Positions 7,290 through 16,116 of a DNA stretch of 64,000 bases are shown piece by piece. Origin of the DNA: Collinsella sp. (lineage in GTDB: Bacteria; Actinomycetota; Coriobacteriia; Coriobacteriales; Coriobacteriaceae); the NCBI GenBank assembly GCA_031295385.1, contig JAUMOL010000017.1, positions 34,581-98,580 of the forward strand, read 5' to 3'. Within the stretch, counting starts at the first letter, position 1. Every line of letters begins with the position of its first letter. The notes beneath the pieces are model-generated. The model worked only from the letters and a program-made list of their open reading frames with translations. It was not told where the DNA came from and did no database searches. The position numbers and the translations under genes were made by a program.

Positions 7290-8567
7290 CTAGTGCTGAG
7301 CGACGACAACGCCCAGGCCATCAGGAATGACGGCCACCTTGGCATCGGCACCCTTCATCTCAAAGGCGAGCTTGAGCGCCTCCTCGATAGTGTTGACCGG
7401 CGTCATGTGCATATCCTTGAGCATCTGGTGATCACACAGGTCGGTGACCATAATCACAGGGTGATGCGCCAGGATGCGGGCGAAAATCTGGCTCGTCCAC
7501 TGGTCGGGCAGGGTCTCGTCCTTAGGACGGTCGATGCAGGCGCGCTCAAACTCTGCCGGATCGTTGTCGGCGATGTTGTGATAGAAGCCCTCGCCGCCGT
7601 GACCGTCGGCACAACCGGCGACGTCGATGATCACACCGCCCTCGGGAAGCGTGGCCTCGGCAGAGCACATGCCCTTCACGGCCTGGTAGATGTTCTGGTC
7701 GAGCGGGTAGCCGCCGTTGGTAGTGATGGCGATCTCGCACTCGACGGGCTCAACGCCGGCAAGGCTCTTCACAAACTCGCAGCCAGCCTCGTGCGCCTTG
7801 TGGATATCGCCGGCAAAGGAGCCGATGACCTCGTGCTTGCCGTTGAGCACCACGTTAAGCACAAAGGCAAGGTGAGCCATCTCGGCAGCGGCGAACATGT
7901 CCTCGCTCACATGGTTGTGGCACAGGTTGCCGGCACGCGAGTGGGAATCATTCACAAACTGACCGTTGTGGTTGTACATGATGGTCTTGTAGCTGGCGAC
8001 GCCGGGCAGCACGGACTTGCGGCTGCCGGAGAAACCGGCAAAGAAGTGCGGCTCAATAAAGCCCTCGGCAAGCAACAGATCGCAATCGGCGGCAATCTTG
8101 TTGATGATGCACTCGCCACCAGAAGGCAGGGTGCCGATCTTTTTCATCATGCTGTCGTCAGTCGCGACGTGCATAACGATTTCCTCGTTGGCAACAATCT
8201 CCTCGCCATACTTGTTGACGAGCTCCTCGTGCGTCGACGGACGGTGCATGCCCGTAGCAACAAGAATGCGAACGCGCGCCTCAGGCGCAGCGGAGTGGAT
8301 GTGATGCAGCAGAATAGGCATCGTCACACGCGAGGGAACGGGGCGCGTATGGTCGGAGCTAATGATGACAACATCCTTCTTGCCAGCACAAAGCTCCTCG
8401 AGTGAAGGCGAGCCATAAGGATTGGCAAGCGACTCCTCTACCAGCTCTTCCTGCGATTTTGTAGTCTTAAACTCGTTTTGATGACCTTCCATCACACCCA
8501 CGAAGTTCTTATCCTCGAGCTCCAGATGCAACGTCTTGTGGTCAAACGGCAGTTCACATTCAAACAA
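7290..8567 (-). CDS. larA: Lactate racemase LarA, nickel-pincer dependent
   Basis: A 425-residue cytoplasmic enzyme that interconverts D- and L-lactate using a covalently bound nickel-pincer nucleotide. With the TTG at 8567 as residue 1, the known catalytic and cofactor residues fall at the L. plantarum positions: His108 (GMHRP), His174 (EPHFF), Lys184 (GSRKS) and His200 (YNHNG). This agreement, plus an upstream AAAGGAAGAGG, is why the TTG was preferred to an open extension reaching 8708. SSDHTRPVP and the PLDQNIYQAVKG block are also conserved. larD follows on the same strand. A terminator-like hairpin lies in the presumed leader at 8688-8723. Related lactate-racemase-domain enzymes with other substrates exist, but the neighbours support lactate. 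Confidence 0.96.
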   Translation of the reverse strand: MFECELPFDHKTLHLELEDKNFVGVMEGHQNEFKTTKSQEELVEESLANPYGSPSLEELCAGKKDVVIISSDHTRPVPSRVTMPILLHHIHSAAPEARVRILVATGMHRPSTHEELVNKYGEEIVANEEIVMHVATDDSMMKKIGTLPSGGECIINKIAADCDLLLAEGFIEPHFFAGFSGSRKSVLPGVASYKTIMYNHNGQFVNDSHSRAGNLCHNHVSEDMFAAAEMAHLAFVLNVVLNGKHEVIGSFAGDIHKAHEAGCEFVKSLAGVEPVECEIAITTNGGYPLDQNIYQAVKGMCSAEATLPEGGVIIDVAGCADGHGGEGFYHNIADNDPAEFERACIDRPKDETLPDQWTSQIFARILAHHPVIMVTDLCDHQMLKDMHMTPVNTIEEALKLAFEMKGADAKVAVIPDGLGVVVAQH

Positions 8568-8687
8568 TGACGAGCGCCCTCTTCCTTTCAACTGACACAC
8601 TAGATAAACCGTTGGAAGGATACGCCGCTCACCGAAAAACACCACCGTCCACCGACTCATTAACACAACGTTCATATTTGACCCACA

Positions 8688-8723
8688 ACAAAACGGCCGC
8701 GACCCCAAACGGGACCGCGGCCG
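8688..8723 (-). terminator. Terminator-like hairpin in the leader region of larA
   Basis: On the minus strand a 13-bp stem (8711-8723 with 8694-8706) pairs fully, using two G-U wobbles, and is followed by TTTTGTTG. On the plus strand the same positions would be A-C mismatches, so the active RNA is from the minus strand. It lies about 125 bases upstream of the larA start, with no upstream minus-strand gene closer than ppc at 9448. It could be an attenuator of larA-larD or the end of a short leader RNA. Confidence 0.6.
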
Positions 8724-8739
8724 CTTGCAAAAGACACTA

Positions 8740-9135
8740 TGGACAGGATGGCTTTAACGGCGCCGAGACAAACATCAGTCCTATGGCATGCGCGTGTAAG
8801 CTATCTTGCATAAATTAGTCAATAAACTGCATAGAATGACGCATGGGTTTCGAATCGTAACAGGATAGCCCCCTCCTGAGCGTGCATTTTTGGGAGTATT
8901 CAGCATCGCGAGATAAGTCTTTGGAGCTAAAGGCCTATCGAAAGCCAAGAAGCCTCCATGGTTCTTCCCTTCTAGACAGCATGCAGCAAGAAACCATCCA
9001 TATTTGAACATTGACAAGGCCCAATTGGCGCGCAAAGGCATCAACAAAGACCGCAAACGTCACCTATGGTCCTATACATCAATCTATAGCTGCTGAAAAC
9101 TCCGTTTTTTGCACGCCGCCCCAAGCACCACCCTC
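8740..9135. other. Gene-free interval upstream of larA
   Basis: No convincing coding sequence was found here. A short minus-strand frame at 8781-9056 has no ribosome binding site or recognisable family. Two TGCATA direct repeats at about 8807 and 8828 flank an AT-rich patch that could be the larA promoter area. Confidence 0.5.
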
Positions 9136-9237
9136 ACCCAGCGGCTGATCCGCCAAAGGTCGAACATCGCAGGGTCCGCCATTAGCTTACTTTTAGGCAC
9201 ACTCCGCAGGACGCAAGAAGCCCTCGCCGCACCCCAC
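9136..9237. repeat. Truncated left half of the palindromic element (copy 3)
   Basis: 9136-9232 aligns with 9266-9360, including the left flank (ATCCGCC, ATCGCAGG), the left arm and the first 30 bases or so of the core. It stops at CGCCGCAC and has no matching right half. The left arm differs from that of copy 2 at several positions. It is a partial direct duplication or a decayed copy. Confidence 0.8.
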
Positions 9238-9299
9238 ATTAGGCGCGAAGCGCGCCATTATTCCCCCAGCCAGTAATCCGCCGAAGACCGGACATCGCA

Positions 9300-9426
9300 G
9301 GGCCCGCCATAGGTTTACTTTTAGGCACACTCCGCAGGACGCAAGAAGCCCTCGCCGCACGAAGTGCGCAGCGAGGGCTTCTTGCATGTCCGAGGACGTG
9401 CCTAAAAGTAAACCTATGGCGGGCCC
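9300..9426. repeat. Long palindromic element, copy 2 (69-bp core, perfect 29-bp arms)
   Basis: Arms at 9300-9328 and 9398-9426 are perfect reverse complements but differ widely from the arms of copy 1. The core 9329-9397 is the same length as in copy 1 and differs at one base. It ends 22 bases beyond the ppc stop codon, so it may also serve as the ppc 3' end, although no T run follows. Confidence 0.9.
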
Positions 9427-9447
9427 GGACGACTACAGGGCTATCGA

Positions 9448-12261
9448 TTACCCCGTGTTCTGCAATCCTGCCGAGACGCCGGTCACAGTCGAAAGAATCA
9501 GGCTCATGTACTCGGCCTTCTTCTCCTCGGCCATCTCGTCCTGGTTCATACGCACCTCGCGAAGGGCGCGGACCTGGGCGATGGACAGGGCGTCGACGTA
9601 GGGGTTGCGCACGCGAACGGCACAGCCAAGCACACGGCGGCGCTGCAGCGGCCACTCGTCACCGACGATGGCAAGGACCCACTTACGAGTGAGCTGCATC
9701 TCGGTGAAGACCTTCTCGGATAGATCCTGGCGATCGCCCAGGTGCAGATACATCTTGGCGATGCGCTGGTCAGTCTTGGCGATCGACATCTCGATGTTGT
9801 CGATAAAGGTGCGGAAGAACGGCCACTCCTGGTAGGCAGCCTTAAGCTGGTCCAGATCGCCAAACTGCTCGCAGGCGGTGCCCAGGCCGTACCAAGCGGC
9901 CAGGTTAATGCGTGCCTGGCTCCAGCTGAAGATCCACGGAATGGTACGCAGGTCGTCGAGCGACTTGGCACCCAGGCCGCGCTTGGCGGGACGCGAGCCG
10001 ATCGGCAGCAGACCGACCTCGGTCAGCGGCGTAACGGTCGAGAACCACGGTGTAAAGTCCTCGGTGTTCAGCAGGTCCAGATAGCGCTCGTGGCTTGCGG
10101 CGTTGAGCTTCTCGGCCATATCCCAGAACTTCTGCGTGGTCTCGGTGTTGGTCTTCTCGACACTCGGGGCCGACTGCAAAAGCGTTGCGGCGGCAACGGA
10201 CTCAACATGGCGCTGGGCCAACGTGCGGTTGCCGTAACGGGCAAAGATGACCTCACCCTGCTCGGTGAGCTTAAAGAAGCAGTTGACCGAACCCTTGGGC
10301 TGCGCCAGCACGGCCTTGTTGGCCGGGCCGCCGCCACGGCCCACGGCACCGCCGCGACCGTGCATGAGCACCAGGTCGATATCGTTCTTCTCGGCCCACT
10401 TGGCGATGCGCTCCTGTGCGGAGTGCAGCGCGAGCATAGCCGTGGTAGGACCGGCATCCTTGGAGGAGTCGGAATAGCCCAGCATGACCTCCATGCGGCG
10501 GCTGGTCTGGGCAAGGCGCTTTTGCACCACGGGCAGCGTAAGCATCTGGTCGAGCACGTCGACACAGCCCTCGAGGTCCTCGAGCTGCTCGAACAGCGGG
10601 ATCACGTCGAGCTCGGGAACGTCCTCCTCGTGCGCGAAGGACAGGTGGGCAAGCTCAAAGACGTCGGCCACATGCTGGGCGCTCTTGGTGAACGAGATGA
10701 TGTAGCGGTGCGCCATCTTCTTGCCGTAACGCTTTTGGATGGAGCCGATAGCGCGGAAGGTATCGATGACCTCGCGCGTCATGGGCTGCAGATCACCATG
10801 GATACCGTTCTCGCGGATATCCTTGAGGGCGCGGGCATGCACCACGGAGTGCTGACGGAACTCCATCTCGACCATATGGAAGCCGAAGGACTCTACCTGC
10901 CAGATGATGGTCTGCACCGGACCGTAGGCGGCACGGACGGCACCGCAGGCAGCCAGCGAACGCTGGACGACGCGCAGGTCATCCAGGAACTCATCGGCAC
11001 TGTGATACATGGTGTCGGTGATGCGGCGCACGGTGGCGTTCAGGCGGTCGGCCATGACGAGCATGACGGCGCGATGCGGCTCGTGCTCGGAGATCAGCTC
11101 GGCGCGGGCCGTGTACCGAGGGCTCATCTCGACCTGATGGTTCCACAGGTTAATGAGCTCGGCAGAAGGCTTGCTGTAGGTGGCCTCGAGCGTGAGGTTG
11201 CGGCCGATGCGGCGGCACTTGTCCTCGAGCTTGAGCACCATGTGTGTAAAGTACTTGGCAGCGACCTCACGGCTCACCTTGGCGGTGACGTTGGGGTTAC
11301 CGTCGCGGTCGGAACCGATCCAGCTGCCGGGATGGAAGAACGCCGGACACAGCGGCGGCACGGTACCGGCCTTGTCGCCCAGCACCCAATCGTCAAAACG
11401 ACGATAGATGACGGGGATAACGTCGAACAGCGTGTTATCGAAGATGTCGATGATGGTATCGGCTTCCTCGACCGGCGTGGGCTTCTTGAGCGCGATGGGG
11501 CTCGTACGCACCAGGGCGTCGATCTCCTGCAGCATATGGCGCTCGTTCTCCACCAGGTCGGAGCCGCCCAGACGCGGACGCTCCTCCAGCAGGTTGGAGA
11601 TACGGCGAATCTTGCCCTCGACGGCCTTACGACGGGCCTCGGTGGGATGCGCGGTAAAGACGGGATGGAACTCAAGCTTGCCGAGCAGCTCGTTGGCGCC
11701 CTCGACGCCCAGCTCATTCACCAGCTGGTGATAGGCGACGGTGAGCTCGTTGGCGGGATCGACCTCGGTATCGGTCGACGCACCGGCCTCGCGCTCGCGC
11801 AGCTGCGCCACACGGTAGTTCTCCTCCGACAGATTTGCCAGATGGAAGAAGCTCGTAAAGGCGCGGACAATGACCTGCTGCTTATCGAGCGGCAGGCTGT
11901 CGATCAGATCGACGACCTCACGAAATGCCACGGCGGTGGGCTCGTCGGCGGTGGGCACGCCCTGCTCGTCGACGGCCTCGTCGGCAGCGCGGGTACCGGG
12001 GTTACCGGCATTGGCCACAATCTCGGCCGACAGGATTTTGTCGAACAGGTCCGCGATCTCAGGATCATACTCGCTAAGCACACGACGCTCCAGGCGCAGG
12101 AACAACGCCAGATTGTCGCGCAGCTCCTCGGGGATCTCGATCTCGGCGAGACGCTCCCTGGATTCGGCATTCGAGCCGATTCGGTTAACGAGGCGGTTGA
12201 CCACGGCAGCGACGCGCGCCGCGGCTTCGGGTACAGACTGGTTGCTTAGGTTCTCAGCCAC
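9448..12261 (-). CDS. ppc: Phosphoenolpyruvate carboxylase
   Basis: A 937-residue cytoplasmic enzyme that carboxylates phosphoenolpyruvate to oxaloacetate, refilling the C4 acid pool. The diagnostic motifs are present: TAHPTEARR with the catalytic His, GYSDSSKDAGPTTA, and the glycine-rich HGRGGAVGRGGGP loop, with the usual C-terminal QNTG. The length is in the normal range. GTG at 12261 is preferred because GGGAGG precedes it at usable spacing; an ATG four codons earlier lies on top of the AGGAGG. The gene is downstream of hisS on the same strand but is separated by a terminator, so it probably has its own promoter. Two near-identical AT-rich boxes at 12321 and 12356 lie upstream. Confidence 0.97.
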   Translation of the reverse strand: MAENLSNQSVPEAAARVAAVVNRLVNRIGSNAESRERLAEIEIPEELRDNLALFLRLERRVLSEYDPEIADLFDKILSAEIVANAGNPGTRAADEAVDEQGVPTADEPTAVAFREVVDLIDSLPLDKQQVIVRAFTSFFHLANLSEENYRVAQLREREAGASTDTEVDPANELTVAYHQLVNELGVEGANELLGKLEFHPVFTAHPTEARRKAVEGKIRRISNLLEERPRLGGSDLVENERHMLQEIDALVRTSPIALKKPTPVEEADTIIDIFDNTLFDVIPVIYRRFDDWVLGDKAGTVPPLCPAFFHPGSWIGSDRDGNPNVTAKVSREVAAKYFTHMVLKLEDKCRRIGRNLTLEATYSKPSAELINLWNHQVEMSPRYTARAELISEHEPHRAVMLVMADRLNATVRRITDTMYHSADEFLDDLRVVQRSLAACGAVRAAYGPVQTIIWQVESFGFHMVEMEFRQHSVVHARALKDIRENGIHGDLQPMTREVIDTFRAIGSIQKRYGKKMAHRYIISFTKSAQHVADVFELAHLSFAHEEDVPELDVIPLFEQLEDLEGCVDVLDQMLTLPVVQKRLAQTSRRMEVMLGYSDSSKDAGPTTAMLALHSAQERIAKWAEKNDIDLVLMHGRGGAVGRGGGPANKAVLAQPKGSVNCFFKLTEQGEVIFARYGNRTLAQRHVESVAAATLLQSAPSVEKTNTETTQKFWDMAEKLNAASHERYLDLLNTEDFTPWFSTVTPLTEVGLLPIGSRPAKRGLGAKSLDDLRTIPWIFSWSQARINLAAWYGLGTACEQFGDLDQLKAAYQEWPFFRTFIDNIEMSIAKTDQRIAKMYLHLGDRQDLSEKVFTEMQLTRKWVLAIVGDEWPLQRRRVLGCAVRVRNPYVDALSIAQVRALREVRMNQDEMAEEKKAEYMSLILSTVTGVSAGLQNTG

Positions 12262-12320
12262 GTTTCCTCCCATTCCTCCTTCTATGCACGTAACATGCGG
12301 TATTCATTATAGGCGCTTGA

Positions 12321-12367
12321 GAAATACTTTCGGCACTGATTGCGCTTTACCACACAAAAGTATTTTC
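12321..12367. promoter_or_regulatory. Paired GAAARTAYTT boxes upstream of ppc
   Basis: On the minus strand GAAAATACTTTT (12356-12367) and GAAAGTATTTC (12321-12331) are related, partly palindromic boxes about 35 bp apart, 60-106 bases before the ppc start. They may be operator half-pairs or part of the promoter. No known regulator consensus was recognised. Confidence 0.3.
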
Positions 12368-12423
12368 TGCATTGCAAGGGTTTTTGCCCTAAATGGTCGT
12401 ATTTCTCGGTGGACGGCATACAC

Positions 12424-12461
12424 AAACGGGGGCATTCCGCATAAATGCGAAACACCCCCGT
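12424..12461 (-). terminator. Terminator of hisS
   Basis: A 16-bp stem closes CGGGGG/CCCCCG. In minus-strand RNA every position pairs if G-U is allowed, while plus-strand RNA would have several A-C mismatches. A short T-rich tail follows. It lies about 58 bases past the hisS stop. Confidence 0.7.
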
Positions 12462-12518
12462 AACAATCGCTCGTCGCGAGCGGGACGTGTTAGCGGGTCC
12501 GCAGCTCAAAAAGATGCG

Positions 12519-13832
12519 CTACAGGCGCTCGCGAACCGCCTCGACGACGTTGGCCAGATCGGCAAGGACCTCTTCGTGGCTCTCCATGTCGCGCACCTTA
12601 ACCTTGCCGGCGGCAAGCTCGTCGCTGCCCAGGACTAGGATGAGCTTAGCGCCTACCTTATCGGCCTGCTTAAACTGGGCCTTGAGCGAACGGCCCTGAT
12701 AGTCGGCCTCGGTCACGATACCTGCGGCGCGAAGCTCCTGCGTAATGGCAAAGACGTTCTGGCGCAGCTCCTTGCCGGCGTTGGCGACATAGACGCACGG
12801 GGCCTCATCGGCACCCAGGTCGCTGCCAAAGGCCTGCAGGGCCAGCAGGGCGCGCTCAAAACCGACAGCGAAGCCGACGCCTGCCGTGGGCTTACCGCCC
12901 TCGAGCTCAACGAGGCCATCGTAGCGACCGCCACCACCGATGGAGCCGACACCGGCGCCGGGAGCCTCGACCTCAAAGACAGTACGGGTGTAGTAGTCCA
13001 GGCCGCGCACCAGGGTGGGATCCTCGACATACTCGATACCGGCGGCGTCCAGATAGCGCTTGACCTGCTCGTAGTGCTCGCGGCACTCATCGCACAGGTT
13101 GTCGCCCATCAGCGGAGCGTCGGCCATGATCTCGCGGCAATGGTCGTTCTTGCAGTCGAAGGCGCGCAGCGGGTTGAGCTCGGCGCGCTCGCGGCACTCG
13201 TCGCACATCTCGTCGGCGTGATCGAGGATAAACTGCTTGACCTGCTCGCGATATGCCGGACGGCACTGCGCATCGCCCATTGAGTTAATAAGCAGACGGA
13301 GCTTGGACAGATCGAAGCCCAGGCGCTTGTAGAACTCCATGAGCATGATGATGCACTCGGCGTCGGCAGCCGGATCGGGAGCGCCGAGCCACTCGATGCC
13401 CACCTGGCGGAACTGGCGCAGGCGTCCCTTCTGGGGGCGCTCGCCACGGAACATGGCCTCGGCGTAATAGGCCTTAAACGGCGTAGAGCCCTGGGGCACC
13501 AGGTTGTTCTCCACGACGGCGCGCACCACACCGGCCGTGCCCTCGGGACGAAGGGCCAGGCGCTGCTTGGGCTTAAGCTTGGTGTCGGTGCCCTCGGTAA
13601 AGACGCGCTCCAGGTTGGCGCCGCTAAACACGCGGAACATCTCCTTGCGCACGACGTCGGTCGACTGGCCGATACCGTGGACAAACACGTCAACCTGCTC
13701 GATCGCGGGCGTCTCGATGGGTTTAAAACCAAACGGCTCGAACACGCCGGCCGCAATCTGCTGCATCTTTTGCCAGGCGCGCATCTCGGCGCCGATAAGG
13801 TCGCGGGTTCCCTCCGCCTTCTGTGCCTGCAT
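12519..13832 (-). CDS. hisS: Histidyl-tRNA synthetase
   Basis: A 437-residue class II synthetase that charges tRNA-His. Motif 2 region FRGERPQKGRLRQF, the histidine-specific GLDYYTRTVFE and the GGGGRYDGL loop are all present, followed by a C-terminal anticodon-binding domain. A cysteine cluster in the central insertion (CDEC, DCKNDHC, then CDEC) could bind zinc, as seen in some Gram-positive HisRS. The ATG at 13832 follows GAAAGGTG at seven bases; a TTG two codons upstream is less well placed. No T-box is seen upstream. Three long hairpins separate it from the MFS pseudogene. Confidence 0.97.
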   Translation of the reverse strand: MQAQKAEGTRDLIGAEMRAWQKMQQIAAGVFEPFGFKPIETPAIEQVDVFVHGIGQSTDVVRKEMFRVFSGANLERVFTEGTDTKLKPKQRLALRPEGTAGVVRAVVENNLVPQGSTPFKAYYAEAMFRGERPQKGRLRQFRQVGIEWLGAPDPAADAECIIMLMEFYKRLGFDLSKLRLLINSMGDAQCRPAYREQVKQFILDHADEMCDECRERAELNPLRAFDCKNDHCREIMADAPLMGDNLCDECREHYEQVKRYLDAAGIEYVEDPTLVRGLDYYTRTVFEVEAPGAGVGSIGGGGRYDGLVELEGGKPTAGVGFAVGFERALLALQAFGSDLGADEAPCVYVANAGKELRQNVFAITQELRAAGIVTEADYQGRSLKAQFKQADKVGAKLILVLGSDELAAGKVKVRDMESHEEVLADLANVVEAVRERL

Positions 13833-13891
13833 GGGCAAACACCTTTCTTTTGTATCGCGTCATAGGTAACGGTCATTATACGGCACAAACA

Positions 13892-14101
13892 CAAACAGCG
13901 GCGGCGCGTCTGACCGAACGAGGGTATGGGGACTCGTTCGGCCAGATGCGCCGCCGCTGTTTGCGATCCGTTTTCCTCCGTCCCCTTCGGATCACGCGAC
14001 CCCTTGGGGACGGAGGAAAACGGATCATTTCGTAGGCCCGTGGCCGCCTTGGAAACCGAATGATGGTACGAGCATCCATTCGGCTTCCAAGGCGGCCACG
14101 G
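13892..14101. repeat. Cluster of three long imperfect palindromes
   Basis: Hairpin A (13892-13963) has 31-bp arms with two mismatches and a 10-base loop. Hairpin B (13965-14026) has perfect 21-bp arms and a 20-base loop. Hairpin C (14038-14101) has 25-bp arms with one mismatch that is a G-U pair in minus-strand RNA. They are unrelated in sequence and fill the hisS to MFS-pseudogene interval (13833-14136), which has no gene. Confidence 0.85.
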
Positions 14102-14136
14102 ATAGAACGGGGCGAACAGAAAAGAGCGACGGACGT

Positions 14137-14585
14137 CTACTCCCCCGCCACGCTCGCGCGCAGCTTGGCGGCGATGGGCTCCGAGGCCAGCAGGAATACG
14201 AGCATGACAACAGAACACACCAGGCACACGATCCAGGCGCTCGCAAAGGAGCCCGAGACGGCAAAGAGCACATAGACCTGCCAAAGCTCACCCACAAAGC
14301 TCATGCCCGCGAGCACCGCCGAGGTGGCGATAACGGTTAGGGGCCCAAAATGCGACCGCTTACTTTATCGGCAACATGGCCAATGACAAGCGATCCGATA
14401 ACGCTCACCACGGTAGAGATCGCATTGGAGACGTTGTACTGCGCAAGGGAAATACCCAGGTCGCTGACGATCAGCGGCTGGAACAGGCTCATGCAGTTGA
14501 CGAAAATCGTGTAGCACGTGGCCATGATCACGAAGCCGGAGGCCACCACGAGCCAGCCGGGGAAGAACTTACGCTGCTGGGGCAT
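14137..14585 (-). pseudogene. MFS transporter remnant: N-terminus joined to C-terminus, with a frameshift
   Basis: An 82-residue frame from 14585 (ATG) encodes a typical MFS N-terminus: MPQQRKFFPGWLVVASG, two to three membrane segments, then GHVADKVSGRILGP and a stop. Shifting frame by one base restores MFS-like sequence (LTVIATSAVLAGMSF, GELWQVYVLFAVSGSF), which runs straight into a last membrane segment and basic tail (CLVCSVVMLVFLLASEPIAAKLR) ending at 14137. About 250 central residues expected of a 12-segment transporter are missing. The gene therefore has both an internal deletion and a frameshift and is very unlikely to work. The closest recognisable group is the MFS carboxylate-type transporters. 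Confidence 0.85.
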
Positions 14586-14625
14586 ACTGCTCCTTATTTA
14601 ACAAACGAATAGCCTGCGCCGGGCG

Positions 14626-14715
14626 CCGGTAGTGCCCAAGATTGCCTTGAAAGACAAGGGCATAGGCCTTATGGCCATGCCCGCAGGCTTGAAAGGCAAG
14701 GTTGGGTGCTACCGG
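14626..14715. repeat. Nested imperfect palindrome with GGCATAGRCC core
   Basis: Outer arms start with CCGGTAG/CTACCGG and are imperfect. The inner stem is GGGCATAGGCC-TTAT-GGCCATGCCC. The same inner design occurs at 22587-22626 with compensating base changes. The element overlaps the last codons of the amidohydrolase gene (stop at 14709-14711), so it would form the start of that gene's 3' UTR. Confidence 0.7.
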
Positions 14716-16001
14716 TGGTCGGCGATATAGCCCAAAGCGACGGCGGTATAGGCCGCGGCGCCGAGAGGAAGCTCGGCATCGTTAAAACGTGCCTTGGGAT
14801 GGTGCTGGGCAAAGTGTTCGTCCGTGTCGGTTACGGCCGCGCCCACGGTAAAGTACGCACTCGGAATCTCGCTCGAGATAAGCGCAAAGTCCTCACTCGC
14901 CATGGCATGGAAAAGCGGCAAGAAAGCCACCTTGGGCAGCACTGCGCCCACGTAGCCAAGCGACGCCTGAGTCATATCGCTGTCGAGTACAAGCGGCGGA
15001 ACATCCGAAAGCGTCTCGATGGTCGCCGGCGTACGATATGTTGCGGCAACGCCGTTAACGACCTCCGCGATGCGGGTCTTTAGGTGCTCCATGAGCTCAA
15101 CATCAAAGCCGCGCAGCGTTCCCTCGAGCACGCAGGTGTCGGGGATGACGTTGGCCGCCAAGCCGCCGGCGAACTTACCAACGGTAAGTGCGACTTCCTT
15201 GGCCGCCGGCACCTCGCGGGAGATAAGCTCCTGGAGCGCCAGGTGCACGTGGACGCCGGCCGTGATGGGGTCGATGCAGATCTCGGGGCTGGAACCGTGG
15301 CCGCCCTTGCCCTGGAGCGTGATGCGGAAACCGTACACACCCGAGAGCGCCGGGCTGCCGTAGAGCACCAGGCCAAGCGGCGACTGGCTGTTGACATGCA
15401 TGGCAAAGGCCGCCTGAGGGCGCGGGTTCTCGAGCAAGCCGTCGGCGATGGCAGCGCGTGCTCCCTCAAAGGTCTCCTCGCCCGGCTGGAACAGCAACTT
15501 GACGGTAGCGTTGGCCTCCACAAGCTCGGCCTCGCGGGCCTTGAGCAGGCGCGCCGCACCAAGCAGGGCCGTCGCGTGCATATCGTGACCGCAAGCATGC
15601 ATGCAGCCATTGGTGGATGCAAAGGGCTCGCCGGATTCCTCGACAACGGGAAGGGCATCCATATCGCCTCGGAGCATTACGACCGTTCCGGCCTGCTCGT
15701 CCTTGCACGTGCCATTGCCCTGAGCGGCCGCACCGGCACCGATCAGGCCAACGACGCAGGAACCGTCGACTAGCGTGGTATGGGGGATGTCCATCTCGTC
15801 CAGACGTGCCTGGATATAGGCAGACGTCTGCGGAAGATTGTTACCCAGCTCGGGCATCTGATGTAGATCGTGTCGCCATGCAGCGAGCTCGTCTGCAAAA
15901 GCCTGAGCTTCTGCGACAAGACCGTCACCGATAGCGGCCTGCGCCGCCGCGGTGGCCTGGGGCGCTGGTTGCGGTTGAAAATCGGACAGAGCTGATGCCA
16001 T
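14709..16001 (-). CDS. M20-family amidohydrolase (aminoacylase/carboxypeptidase type)
   Basis: A 431-residue zinc or manganese amidohydrolase of the M20D type. It probably removes an acyl group from an N-acyl amino acid or splits a dipeptide-like amide in the cytoplasm. Metal-binding and catalytic motifs are visible: HDLHQMPELG, MLRGDMDALPV, HACGHDMH and LFQPGEE, with the dimerisation domain (GKGGHGSSPE) and a late HAMASEDF. The ATG at 16001 follows GGAGG at six bases. An extension to 16079 lacks support. The N-terminus has about 30 extra residues, partly Ala/Gln-rich, before the catalytic domain. The exact substrate is not known. The eamA-type gene upstream ends in its own terminator. Confidence 0.92.
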   Translation of the reverse strand: MASALSDFQPQPAPQATAAAQAAIGDGLVAEAQAFADELAAWRHDLHQMPELGNNLPQTSAYIQARLDEMDIPHTTLVDGSCVVGLIGAGAAAQGNGTCKDEQAGTVVMLRGDMDALPVVEESGEPFASTNGCMHACGHDMHATALLGAARLLKAREAELVEANATVKLLFQPGEETFEGARAAIADGLLENPRPQAAFAMHVNSQSPLGLVLYGSPALSGVYGFRITLQGKGGHGSSPEICIDPITAGVHVHLALQELISREVPAAKEVALTVGKFAGGLAANVIPDTCVLEGTLRGFDVELMEHLKTRIAEVVNGVAATYRTPATIETLSDVPPLVLDSDMTQASLGYVGAVLPKVAFLPLFHAMASEDFALISSEIPSAYFTVGAAVTDTDEHFAQHHPKARFNDAELPLGAAAYTAVALGYIADHR

Positions 16002-16077
16002 AGAAGCCCTCCAGTAACGTTTTTGCAGCACGCACTTTGATAGCGTAAAGTGCAAGGTACAACTGTAAGGGCATGAC

Positions 16078-16104
16078 ATAAAAATGCCGCCCTGGGAGGG
16101 CGGC
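16078..16104 (-). terminator. Terminator of the DMT transporter gene
   Basis: GCCGCCC (16086-16092) pairs with GGGCGGC (16098-16104), followed on the minus strand by ATTTTTAT. It lies just downstream of the stop at 16117. Confidence 0.85.
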
Positions 16105-16116
16105 GCAACAAGTTGT

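Noticed and set aside
8781..9056. A 91-residue minus-strand frame between larA and ppc
   Set aside because: No ribosome binding site, odd composition and no family.
9742..12249. An 835-residue open frame antisense to ppc
   Set aside because: It mirrors ppc codons, has no ribosome binding site or family motif, and such shadow frames are common in GC-rich genes.
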